DNA from: JBASNZ01 sp049657775 | GTDB lineage: Bacteria; Actinomycetota; Coriobacteriia; Anaerosomatales; Anaerosomataceae | Direction of reading: 5' to 3' | Length of the DNA stretch: 24,090 nt | NCBI GenBank assembly: GCA_049657775.1 | Contig: JBASNZ010000067.1 | Span: 1-24,090, forward strand | Part shown: piece after piece, positions 1-6,681 of the stretch | How positions within the stretch are numbered: position 1 is the first letter of the stretch | How the letters are laid out: each line of letters starts with the position of its first letter | Translations under genes and position numbers: made by a program | Notes under the pieces: model-generated | Told to the model about the DNA's origin: nothing | Databases searched by the model: none | What the model saw: only the letters and a program-made list of their open reading frames with translations

Positions 1-411
1 GGCCTCGCCCGCGCGCAGCGTTGCGGCCAGCGCCTCGGCGTCGATCTCGGTGGCCGCGGCAGCCAGCAACCTGGTCACCAGCGCGTCGTCCGACGAGTGC
101 CCGGCGGCCTCGAGGGCCGCCACCAGCGCGCGTGCCTCACGCGGCGAAAGGCGCACGGGAAGCTCCAGAGAGGGCGGCGCGCCGTAGACGGTGACGGTGT
201 CGCCGTCGATAGCCAGGTCGATCATCTCATCGGGCGTGAACGGCGGTACGCCGCAGAATGAGAGCGCGGTCAGGTCGGCCGAGACCTCGGCGACCGTGGA
301 GCCCACGGCCGAGGCCAGATCGGCCAGTGCGATCGTCTTGCCCTGCTTGAGATAGGGCAGCAGCGCCAGCATGTGGCGCGTGCGTAGTGCTACTGAAGTC
401 TTAGCGGCCAT
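1..411 (-). CDS. pafC: PafC-like WYL-family transcriptional regulator, N-terminal part (runs off the left edge)
   Basis: Reading the minus strand from ATG at 411 gives 137 codons with no stop before the window edge. The protein begins MAAKTSVALRTRHMLALLPY and continues with a winged-helix-like segment (LADLASAVGSTVAEVSADL, then LSFCGVPPFTPDEMIDL). This is the typical N-terminus of PafC, which pairs with PafB in actinobacterial proteasome-linked and DNA-damage regulation. The ATG lies inside the end of pafB, so the two genes overlap by 11 bases and are probably translationally coupled; a GGGGAGG lies about 13 bases upstream. The WYL ligand-binding domain lies outside the window. The family call is by recognition of sequence and context; the regulon of this copy is unknown. 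Confidence 0.8.
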   Translation of the reverse strand, partial: MAAKTSVALRTRHMLALLPYLKQGKTIALADLASAVGSTVAEVSADLTALSFCGVPPFTPDEMIDLAIDGDTVTVYGAPPSLELPVRLSPREARALVAALEAAGHSSDDALVTRLLAAAATEIDAEALAATLRAGEA

Positions 412-1369
412 GGCGCGAGAGCACCTCCCCAAGTCCCATGCGAAGCGTCTGGACCACGGTCTCCGGTTCGAGCGGTGTCACTCCGGGGCCGTGTTCCACA
501 CACCATGCGGCAAGTGCCCGCGGCTCGCCCATCTGGATGTGCCAGTGCACGCTGCCGTCCGGCTGCGGCTCAAGCGTGCCGCGTCCGCCCGACAGGCGAC
601 CCGCACGCCAGGCGTCCTCGGCGTCAAAGCGAACGACCGCCTCGGCCTCCTCGGGCCCGTACTGGAACGGCAGGAGCGAGTAGTCGGCCACCGAGAACCA
701 CTCGGGGCGGTCGAAGTCGGGCGTCTTGGGCGCCGTGGGGTTCATCTCTATGTTGGTCGCGCGGACGAGCGCGTACACGCGGATCTGGCCCAGGCTTGTA
801 TCGATCCCCACAACGTACCAGCGACCCTCACGGAAGAACATGCCGTAGGGGGCGACCTCGTGCGGACGCGATTCGCCCCGCGCGTTGGTGTAGTCGAATC
901 CCACGAGCTTACGCGCCGCGATGGCTTCGGCCACGATCGCGGCGCTCGCGCCCTGGGCGGCGGGATCCTCGTGAGAGAGCGTGCTCGACGCCGCCGATGA
1001 GGCACCGGCGCCGTGGCCGAGCTTGGCGAGTGCGATAGCGAGGTCCTCGGCAAATGGGAAGGACTCATCGCTTGAGAGTGCGGCCGCCGACGCGCGGATC
1101 GTCGCGGCCTCCTCGGCACTGAGCGTCACCTGTGCCGCGAAGGTGTTGGCGCGGTCGATCCGGTAGCGCTCGTTCTCGTCCACGTCGATGGCAAGCCCTG
1201 CGGCGCGCAGGGCGTCCTTGTCCCGCTCGAACATACGGATGAATGCGGCGTCGTCCTGGTCCTCGGGATAGCCCAGACCGGCAACGCGGCACTCCTCGGC
1301 GGATACGGACTGGCGGACATTGGCCAGGTGCAGTGCCAGATTGACCAGTCGTTCGCTTGCGTCGATCAC
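401..1369 (-). CDS. pafB: PafB-like WYL-domain transcriptional regulator
   Basis: From GTG at 1369 this encodes 322 residues. Residues 1-60 form a winged-helix domain opening with IDASERLVNLALHLANVRQ, the hallmark start of PafB and YafY-type regulators, followed by FIRMFERDKDALRAAGLAI. The middle holds the WYL core (KLVGFDYTNARGESRPHEVAPYGMFFREGRWYVVG, split here only by description), which in this family senses single-stranded DNA or another ligand. I chose GTG 1369 because GGAGGTGG precedes it by about nine bases and the homologous N-terminus starts there; the reading frame stays open to 1543 but that extension looks non-coding. The gene overlaps pafC by 11 bases. In mycobacteria PafB and PafC form a heterodimeric activator of LexA-independent DNA-damage genes; the same role here is inferred. 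Confidence 0.85.
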   Translation of the reverse strand: MIDASERLVNLALHLANVRQSVSAEECRVAGLGYPEDQDDAAFIRMFERDKDALRAAGLAIDVDENERYRIDRANTFAAQVTLSAEEAATIRASAAALSSDESFPFAEDLAIALAKLGHGAGASSAASSTLSHEDPAAQGASAAIVAEAIAARKLVGFDYTNARGESRPHEVAPYGMFFREGRWYVVGIDTSLGQIRVYALVRATNIEMNPTAPKTPDFDRPEWFSVADYSLLPFQYGPEEAEAVVRFDAEDAWRAGRLSGGRGTLEPQPDGSVHWHIQMGEPRALAAWCVEHGPGVTPLEPETVVQTLRMGLGEVLSRHGR

Positions 1370-1517
1370 GTGTCGTTCCACCTCCAGAGTCGGTACGCCC
1401 GATTCTACGACGTGCGCGGCTCGAAGCGAAACCGCGACACGACAAGTGGCGCGAGACAACATGGCAGGGCTGGAGAGCGGGCACAGTGAGGGTGCGAACA
1501 GGTCCCGGAGAATGAGG

Positions 1518-1549
1518 AACGAGGTGTGCTGGGGGAAGCACACCTCGTT
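1518..1549. other. Perfect 13-bp hairpin between divergent genes
   Basis: AACGAGGTGTGCT (1518-1530) and AGCACACCTCGTT (1537-1549) are exact reverse complements around the six-base loop GGGGGA. On the plus strand it is followed by TAG, on the minus strand by CCTCATTC, so neither side has a good U tract. It could be an attenuator or stability element in the pafB leader, or the terminator of an unrecognised small RNA. Confidence 0.6.
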
Positions 1550-1636
1550 TAGTGGGATCGGCGTTACCCGTCTTCGAGGGGGGAGGAGATGACGGGTCGC
1601 TCAGCCCCATCAAACTGCAAGCAACACACATGCCAA

Positions 1637-1644
1637 AGTATAAA
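1637..1644. promoter_or_regulatory. Overlapping divergent -10-like elements
   Basis: On the plus strand TATAAA (1639-1644) sits 18 bases after a weak -35-like CTGCAA (1615-1620). On the minus strand TATACT (1642 to 1637) faces pafB; its best -35-like hexamer TTGTAC lies 20 bases upstream, longer than ideal. This is the only AT-rich spot between the two divergent genes. Confidence 0.35.
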
Positions 1645-1728
1645 GTCTCAGGTAGAAAGGGTGTACAACTGTTACGCTTGCCCTGAGCCGCCCGCAAGGC
1701 TACAAAGAGGTGTACGTGGGAGGTGACG

Positions 1729-3303
1729 ATGGCAGGGACCAGACTGGTCGTAAAGCGCGCCCCGGGCGCGGAGGGTGCCGGCGACATGCCGGTACTCGAG
1801 CGTGCCGTGCGTGAGGTGGCCGAGGCGATGCCGGCCCTCGCCGTTTACGCCTACGCGCTGGCCAGAGACGGTGCATACCACTGCGTCGCGGTCACGCCTG
1901 CGGACCGCGTCCGGCCGGACCATCTCTCGCCGCAGCGGACGCCCCGGGCCATCGACGTCATCTACGGTCGCTCCGCCGCGATACTCGACGACTGGAACGA
2001 GAGCGCCCTCGACGGCGAACGTGTGGTGCTCATCCCGCTTTGGGACGATCACGGTCCCGTGGGGGCGCTGGTGACGATCACCGAGGCGCCGCCCACCGAG
2101 ATCGGCCTGCGGATGCTCACGGTTCACGGTCGCGCACTCGGGCAGGCGCTCACGCGGGATCGCGAACTGGAGACCGCACGTACGCGGATCGACGCGCTCA
2201 CGCGCACGGGTGAGATGATGATCGAGTCGTTCGGCGCGATGCACGAGGTCGTGTTCGTCGTGGACCTGGACGGTCGCGTTCTTCGCTGGAACGAGGGATG
2301 CGAGCGGCTGGTGGGGTGGTCCTCGGCCGATACGATCGGTGCGGTGTTTCCGGGGATTCCCGAGAGCCGCCGCGTCATTGCATTGCACCGCCTGAGAGAG
2401 GGCGCGGCTCGACGCGAAGTGTTCGCCATGGACGTGGTCATCGAGCGCAAAGACGGAACGCCGCTGTGCCTCGACGTGCACGCTCTGCCCATCTTCGACG
2501 AGGCGGCAAACCCCTACGCTGTGATGATCGCTCACGGTCCCATCGCGCCGCCGCACAACGTTCGCCCCGCGGGGAGCAACTCGCCCAGTGATCTGTACCT
2601 GGCGTCGCTCGTGGTGCGCGAACTCACCAGCCCGCTCACCGCGGTAACGGGATACACGCAGCTGCTTTCGCGTCCGGTCATTGCGGAAGACTCCGAGCGG
2701 CGTGAGCGCATCACCCGCAGCATGCTGGCCAGGTGTGCCGAGATCGAGGCGCTCCTCGAGGACCTCGCGCTCCTGAGCGGTCTCCAGTCGGCGCCGTCGC
2801 TCAATATGGAGGAGGTCGATCTTGTCGCCATGGTCAAGCGGCTACTGGATCGGCTCGACGGATCGTTCGCCGATGAGCGATTCTCGGCCGATAGGGTCAC
2901 CGGCGCGGGGACCGCACTTGTGGACCGGATGTGCGCGGAACGCTCGGTCCTGGGCCTCGTCAGGTGCCTCGGCCGTACGTGCGGGCGAGAAGCGCGCGTT
3001 GCGTTCTCCGTTCGCGACGCCGGCCACAGGGTCTCACTCACCATCGAGACCCACGAGGCCAGCGACGACGAAGCGGATGCTTTGCTCGAGCATCTCGAGC
3101 ATCTCGAGCACCTCGCGCAACGCGAACCGGTCACCGAGGCAGGACTCGGGCTGCACCTAGCGCGAATCGTAGCCGAGGCGCACGGTGGCGGAGTCTCGAT
3201 AGCGCGAGAAGCGCGCAAGGCCCCGAGCGTTACGATCGACCTGCCCGCAGCCCCGCAGGGGGGCTTGTCCGAGGAGGAACGATGGCGGACAACGATGATG
3301 TGA
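1729..3303 (+). CDS. PAS-domain histidine-kinase-like protein lacking the phospho-acceptor His
   Basis: A 524-residue soluble protein. Residues about 1-150 look like a GAF-type sensor domain, about 165-270 form a PAS domain (EVVFVVDLDGRVLRWNEGCE), about 290-350 a dimerisation/HisKA-like helix pair, and the rest an HATPase-like domain. The HisKA motif reads RELTSPLTAV where active kinases have HELRTPLTA, so residue 297 is Arg rather than the phosphorylated His. The N box is also unrecognisable (LGLVRCLGRTCG), while a G2-like GLGLHLARIVAEAHGG is kept. It may therefore be a pseudokinase or a sensor acting through protein contacts. ATG 1729 is preferred over GTG 1723 because GGAGG at 1719-1723 is properly spaced for it. 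The 3' end overlaps the next gene by 22 bases. No response regulator gene is adjacent. Confidence 0.75.
   Translation: MAGTRLVVKRAPGAEGAGDMPVLERAVREVAEAMPALAVYAYALARDGAYHCVAVTPADRVRPDHLSPQRTPRAIDVIYGRSAAILDDWNESALDGERVVLIPLWDDHGPVGALVTITEAPPTEIGLRMLTVHGRALGQALTRDRELETARTRIDALTRTGEMMIESFGAMHEVVFVVDLDGRVLRWNEGCERLVGWSSADTIGAVFPGIPESRRVIALHRLREGAARREVFAMDVVIERKDGTPLCLDVHALPIFDEAANPYAVMIAHGPIAPPHNVRPAGSNSPSDLYLASLVVRELTSPLTAVTGYTQLLSRPVIAEDSERRERITRSMLARCAEIEALLEDLALLSGLQSAPSLNMEEVDLVAMVKRLLDRLDGSFADERFSADRVTGAGTALVDRMCAERSVLGLVRCLGRTCGREARVAFSVRDAGHRVSLTIETHEASDDEADALLEHLEHLEHLAQREPVTEAGLGLHLARIVAEAHGGGVSIAREARKAPSVTIDLPAAPQGGLSEEERWRTTMM
3088..3114 (+). repeat. Three tandem 9-base units encoding Glu-His-Leu
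   Basis: GAGCATCTC, GAGCATCTC and GAGCACCTC lie in tandem inside the HATPase-like domain of the kinase-like gene and encode EHLEHLEHL. The third copy differs by one silent base. The unit is three codons long, so slippage would keep the frame. Confidence 0.8.
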
Positions 3304-4232
3304 AAGCGCCGCGAAAGTCCGGGCGCGTTTGGAAGGTGCTTGTCGTAATCGTCGTCGTGGCGCTCGTCGGCGCTCTCGGCTACCTGGCGCTGCGGGCACT
3401 CGATCGTCCGCGTGCGGCAAAGGCGCAGCTGGCAAACGCCGCCGCGATGCTCTCCCAGGCCGAACCCGACGTGTTGGCCATCGATAGTGCGGTGCGGAGC
3501 GAGGTGACCTCCGCGCTCGCGGACGCGGCCACCGAGGCGTACGACACCATCGACCCCACCGAGGCGACGCTTACCGAGGCACTCGGCGTGATAGCCGATG
3601 CTCGCGCGGATCTGGCCGACGAGGACGTTGCGCTGGCGGGCGCGCTCGAATCCGCCATCACGTCGCGCATGGACATGCTCGACGAGGCCAAGATCATCCT
3701 GGCTACCGACAAACGGGCGGCCACGGTTGTCGGGCCCGCCGCTGAGGCGTGGCAGCTGGTGGCCGATGCCGAGAAGCTCTCCGATAGCGCCGTCGCTCAG
3801 TACAACAAGCACACCAAAGCCGGCGTGTCGCAGTCCACGAGCCTGACCGTTGAGGCCGAGACCAGGCTCACGGCCGCCCGCTCGGCGCTGGGCACGGTCA
3901 CGGCGGGCTTTGCCGAGGCGGACATGTCGCCGTTCGTGGCGTACATCGACGGAAAGCTCAAGTTGCTTGCGAGCTCCAAGAAGATCGACGCCACGTGGCT
4001 GGCGGGCAAGGTAGAAGACGCGAACAAGCTCCTGGACGCGTACAACGCCGAGGAGAAGAAGGTGATCGCGCTGGCCGACAAGCTGCCCGAGTCGCCCACC
4101 GCGGTCGTGGCCGCGGCATACGAGGCGCTCACGTCCGAGGCGATCACCAGATACTTTGACGCGCGCGACGCAGCGCGAACCGCGGACGCCGCGATCAAAG
4201 CTATCGGAGACGCGCAGGCCGACAAGAAGTAG
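3282..4232 (+). CDS. Single-pass membrane protein with alanine-rich helical extracytoplasmic domain
   Basis: A 316-residue protein of unrecognised family. A charged N-terminus (MADNDDVKAPRKSGR) is followed by one membrane helix at about residues 19-40 (VLVVIVVVALVGALGYLAL). The remaining 275 residues are rich in Ala, Glu, Asp and Lys with heptad-like spacing, suggesting a helical-bundle or coiled-coil domain outside the membrane. There are no cysteines and no catalytic motif I can identify. The start is set by GAGGAGG at 3271-3277; the ATG lies 22 bases inside the end of the kinase-like gene, which implies translational coupling and possibly a shared sensing or envelope role. It ends with DAQADKK and a TAG stop. 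Function unknown. Confidence 0.75.
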   Translation: MADNDDVKAPRKSGRVWKVLVVIVVVALVGALGYLALRALDRPRAAKAQLANAAAMLSQAEPDVLAIDSAVRSEVTSALADAATEAYDTIDPTEATLTEALGVIADARADLADEDVALAGALESAITSRMDMLDEAKIILATDKRAATVVGPAAEAWQLVADAEKLSDSAVAQYNKHTKAGVSQSTSLTVEAETRLTAARSALGTVTAGFAEADMSPFVAYIDGKLKLLASSKKIDATWLAGKVEDANKLLDAYNAEEKKVIALADKLPESPTAVVAAAYEALTSEAITRYFDARDAARTADAAIKAIGDAQADKK

Positions 4233-4273
4233 GTGACGCACGAGTAGTAGATGCACGCGACGGAGGGGGACGC

Positions 4274-4990
4274 ATGAACTGGTCGGGTTGAGGATGGCCG
4301 CTCGCGACGGGGCTCATCGGCTTCTTGTACGTTGGCCTGCTGTTCAAGCAGTGGCTCGAGCGGCGCAAGCCGCATCAGCTCGCATGGTCCGTCGGCTTTC
4401 TGTTCTACGCCGTGGCCGCGGTCATGGAGGCCTACTCCGAGTACACGGGTGCGTGGAACCCCATCGTCTATCGCTTCTACATCGTGCTTGCCGCCACCAT
4501 GGTGGGCTTTCTCGGTCTGGGCACGCTCTATCTCATCACCAAGAAGCGGGTCTTCGGGCATGCGTATCTGGCGCTTGTCCTCATCGGGATGGCGGTCTTC
4601 TTGTACGGCACGCTCACGACCGAGCTGCTCATGGACAAGCTGGTCGCGGGCATCACGGTCGGTGGCGCGGCGCTTGGCGCGGGCGGCTCGTTCCCGCGGG
4701 TGATGTCGCTGCCGTTCAACATCAGCGGGACGCTCCTGCTCATCGGCGGCTCGCTCTGGTCGATCATCAAGTTCTGGCCCAAGAAGGAGTACCGCTACCG
4801 CGCATGGGCCAACGTGCTCATCATCATAGGCACGCTCATCATCGCGGGCGCTGGCTCGATGGCGCGCGCCGGCCAGACCGCGGGGCTCTACCCGGCTGAG
4901 ATGGTCGCCTCGGCGGTACGGCACGCAGCCCCGCGCGGCGAGCGAGCAAACACCAGGCAGGCCGGCGCCCTACGCCTCGTCGTACCCTGA
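4274..4990 (+). CDS. Multi-pass membrane protein with an in-frame TGA at codon 6
   Basis: The best initiation signal is GGAGGGGG (4262-4269) four bases before ATG 4274, but this frame reads MNWSG, then TGA at 4289-4291, then GWPLATGLIGFLYVGLLFKQ without further interruption to 4990. The hydrophobic segment following the TGA is one continuous first membrane helix, so the coding frame clearly extends upstream of the next possible start (TTG 4325), which would cut that helix and has no clear ribosome-binding site. Four or five more membrane helices follow (for example WSVGFLFYAVAAVMEAY and ANVLIIIGTLIIAGAGSM), then a soluble tail. The TGA may be a TGG-to-TGA mutation or sequencing error, or recoding. 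The 3' end overlaps the convergent Crp/Fnr gene by 21 bases. I do not recognise the family. Confidence 0.6.
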
Positions 4991-5683
4991 GCCCAGACGC
5001 GCGAGTGCTCCCACGTCGTACACAACGACGGTGGAGCCCCGCACTTCAAGCACGCCTTCGTCGCGCAGGCGCGCGAACGCGCGCGAGAGCGTCTCGGGCA
5101 CCGTGCCAAGCGACGATGCGAGCGCGGTCTTTGTCATCCCCAGGGTGACCTTGAGACCCTCGGGAGTTGCCTCGCCAACCGCGAGCGAGCGCTGGAAGAG
5201 GTAGCGTGCGAGGCGGCTCGGGACGTCGAGCGCAAGTGTCTGCACGACTGCCGTGAGGTTGATGACGCGGCTCGCGAGGTCGGCGATGAGCGTGCGCGCG
5301 ACCGCGGGCTCCTCGGTCATGAGGTCCAAGAGCGACTCACGCGGCAGCCAGGCGATGGTGGCGTCGGTGGCGGCGTCCACGTTGGCGGGATACCGCGCAC
5401 CCGCAAGCGAGGCCACTGCGGCAAGCGGACCGCTGCTCTCCACGTTCTCAAACGTGATCACCCGGCCATCGGCTTGCAGGTGGTACACGCGCGCCTTGCC
5501 CGAGACCACGATGCCGAAGCGGTCGGCGGGGTCGCCCTCGGTGGCGAGCACAGTGCCGCGCGGCACCATCTCCACGTGCGCCCGCGAGGCAAGACGCTCG
5601 ACGGCCGCATCGCTGGCGGTGTGCCACAGGCGGCACGCGCGAAGCGCTGCAAGCACATCGGGTCTGGTCTGAGCTTCGGGCAC
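4970..5683 (-). CDS. hcpR: Crp/Fnr-family regulator, probable HcpR
   Basis: This 237-residue protein has a cyclic-nucleotide-binding-type beta-barrel at about residues 12-130 (RGTVLATEGDPADRFGIVVS, then GKARVYHLQADG), a dimerisation helix around 130-160, and a C-terminal Crp-type winged helix (LGMTKTALASSLGTVPETLS, then RAFARLRDEGVLEV). GTG 5683 is the start, with AGGGGG about six bases upstream. The gene is divergent from ygbA, the ferredoxin gene and hcp, and a TTGAC-N4-GTCAA palindrome lies between them. HcpR is a known Crp/Fnr-family regulator of hcp in anaerobes, and that palindrome agrees with the HcpR type of site as I recall it. There is no FNR-like N-terminal cysteine cluster, so it is not a standard FNR. 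The specific name rests on context plus site. Confidence 0.75.
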   Translation of the reverse strand: MPEAQTRPDVLAALRACRLWHTASDAAVERLASRAHVEMVPRGTVLATEGDPADRFGIVVSGKARVYHLQADGRVITFENVESSGPLAAVASLAGARYPANVDAATDATIAWLPRESLLDLMTEEPAVARTLIADLASRVINLTAVVQTLALDVPSRLARYLFQRSLAVGEATPEGLKVTLGMTKTALASSLGTVPETLSRAFARLRDEGVLEVRGSTVVVYDVGALARLGSGYDEA

Positions 5684-5712
5684 GGGTACCCCCTAGAAGT
5701 TCTGCGGCGATT

Positions 5713-5726
5713 TTGACATGAGTCAA
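5713..5726. promoter_or_regulatory. Candidate HcpR/Fnr-type operator TTGAC-N4-GTCAA
   Basis: TTGACATGAGTCAA is a perfect 5+5 inverted repeat with a 4-base spacer, 30 bases from the hcpR start codon and 58 bases from the ygbA start. A -10-like TACGCT at 5749-5754 would place transcription start near 5761, putting the operator centre at about -41.5, the classical position for class II activation by Crp/Fnr proteins. The site may also autoregulate hcpR. Confidence 0.7.
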
Positions 5727-5745
5727 TGTGCGCCGCGAATCGTCA

Positions 5746-5763
5746 TCGTACGCTCTTGTACGA
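5746..5763. promoter_or_regulatory. Second inverted repeat TCGTAC-N6-GTACGA near the predicted start site
   Basis: A perfect 6-bp inverted repeat with a 6-base spacer overlaps the presumed -10 and transcription start upstream of ygbA. It could be a second operator or a small 5' hairpin. No regulator can be assigned. Confidence 0.35.
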
Positions 5764-5784
5764 AGGCACACGAAGGAACGTGAC

Positions 5785-6234
5785 ATGGAGCAGCAAGCGA
5801 CAAGCGAGAAGTTCGCGACCAAGATGCTCGACCGGCACGTGGCCGGCGACACCCGGACGGTCGGCGACTTCATAGCGATCTTCTGCAAGAAGCATCACGC
5901 GGACCGTTCTCGCATGCAGGTCCAGACCGATGCGGCACTCCTCGGCGTGTACGGCCGCAAGACGCCGGTGCTGTGCGAGGAATGCGCTGCTCACCTGGCC
6001 TATGCCGAGAAGCGCCGGGCGTACTGTTCCAAGGACCCCAAGCCGTTCTGCTCCAACTGCGACTCGCACTGCTACAGCGCCGATGAGTCCGAGTGGCAGC
6101 GTCAGATGATGCGATTCTCCGGCCCGCGCTCGCTGTTCCACGGGCACGCGATCGACGGCATCAAGCATACGCTCGAGGTTCGCACGTACAAGAAGAAAGC
6201 ACGCGAGGCCGCCGCCCACGCCTCCGCCGAGTAA
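5785..6234 (+). CDS. ygbA: YgbA-type nitrosative-stress protein (nitrous-oxide-stimulated promoter family)
   Basis: A 149-residue soluble, cysteine-rich protein. The core reads FCKKHH near residue 33, then PVLCEECAAHLAYAEKR, then YCSKDPKPFCSNCDSHCY, giving Cys at 34, 64, 67, 81, 89, 92 and 96, a likely metal or iron-sulfur binding set. The following WQRQMMRFSGPRSLFHGHAI matches the conserved C-terminal part of the YgbA family. E. coli ygbA is in the NO-responsive NsrR regulon, so finding it as the first gene of an hcp cluster fits. ATG 5785 has AAGGA seven bases upstream; it is followed after 11 bases by the ferredoxin gene. The molecular function of the family is poorly defined. Confidence 0.8.
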   Translation: MEQQATSEKFATKMLDRHVAGDTRTVGDFIAIFCKKHHADRSRMQVQTDAALLGVYGRKTPVLCEECAAHLAYAEKRRAYCSKDPKPFCSNCDSHCYSADESEWQRQMMRFSGPRSLFHGHAIDGIKHTLEVRTYKKKAREAAAHASAE

Positions 6235-6245
6235 GGAGACCCCCC

Positions 6246-6632
6246 ATGACAAGCACCATCACCCGCCAGATCGTCCACATCGAAGAAGCGCTGTGCACCG
6301 GCTGCGGTCTGTGCGTGAGCCCATGCGCCGAGGGCGCCATCGTCATCGAGAACGGCAAGGCCACGGTCGTCCGTGAAGAGCTTTGCGACGGCGCGGGTTT
6401 CTGCCTGGGCGTCTGCCCCACCGGCGCGCTCACCATCGAGACCCGCGAAGCGGTGCCATTCGATCACGCGGCCGCCGAGCCGGTCATCGCCGAGAAGATG
6501 AAGACCTACATCCCGCAGGTCTGCTTCAACTGCGGCACCGACGAAGACCACGCGTCGCTGCTGCCTGTTCGTCAGCAGGGTCGCAGCGAGTGGGTTTGCA
6601 CTCGTTGTCTGCCCTCGTTGATCCACGGGTAA
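6246..6632 (+). CDS. Two-cluster 4Fe-4S ferredoxin with C-terminal zinc-ribbon-like motif
   Basis: A 128-residue protein. Residues 17-60 form a 2x[4Fe-4S] domain: CTGCGLCVSPC followed by CDGAGFCLGVCP, giving eight Cys ligands in the bacterial ferredoxin pattern. The C-terminal part carries two further CxxC pairs (CFNCG and CTRC), which could bind zinc or another iron centre. The start ATG 6246 has AAGGAG upstream and lies 11 bases after ygbA; hcp follows 49 bases later. Its likely role is electron donor to Hcp, replacing the Hcr reductase used by enterobacteria; this is inferred from context. Confidence 0.85.
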   Translation: MTSTITRQIVHIEEALCTGCGLCVSPCAEGAIVIENGKATVVREELCDGAGFCLGVCPTGALTIETREAVPFDHAAAEPVIAEKMKTYIPQVCFNCGTDEDHASLLPVRQQGRSEWVCTRCLPSLIHG

Positions 6633-6681
6633 GACCGGCCCGCCTTACGGCACAAGTCCCGGGACTCAGAGAGGAACCGAT

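Larger units (their letters stand above)
1370..1728. other. Divergent intergenic region with strong RNA hairpins
   Basis: This 359-base gap separates pafB (minus) from the kinase-like gene (plus). I see no convincing gene in it. It holds overlapping divergent -10-like hexamers near 1637-1644, a 7-base inverted repeat ACCCGTC/GACGGGT at 1566-1572 and 1591-1597, and a perfect 13-bp hairpin at 1518-1549. If the minus-strand promoter is real, pafB has a leader of about 260 bases that contains both hairpins. The leader resembles no riboswitch class I can name. Confidence 0.5.

Noticed and set aside
371..1000. Long plus-strand open frame opposite pafB
   Set aside because: Antisense shadow of a clear WYL-family gene; the translation is Arg-rich and has no family features.
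1560..1722. Cyclic-di-GMP, TPP, fluoride or other known riboswitch ahead of pafB or the kinase-like gene
   Set aside because: Short matches such as GGGGCTGA on the minus strand exist, but the conserved cores and pairing of these classes could not be built on either strand.
2532..4256. Long minus-strand open frame opposite the kinase-like and helical genes
   Set aside because: It spans two good plus-strand genes and their overlap, and reads as low-complexity Arg/Ser-rich sequence, typical of antisense frames in high-GC DNA.
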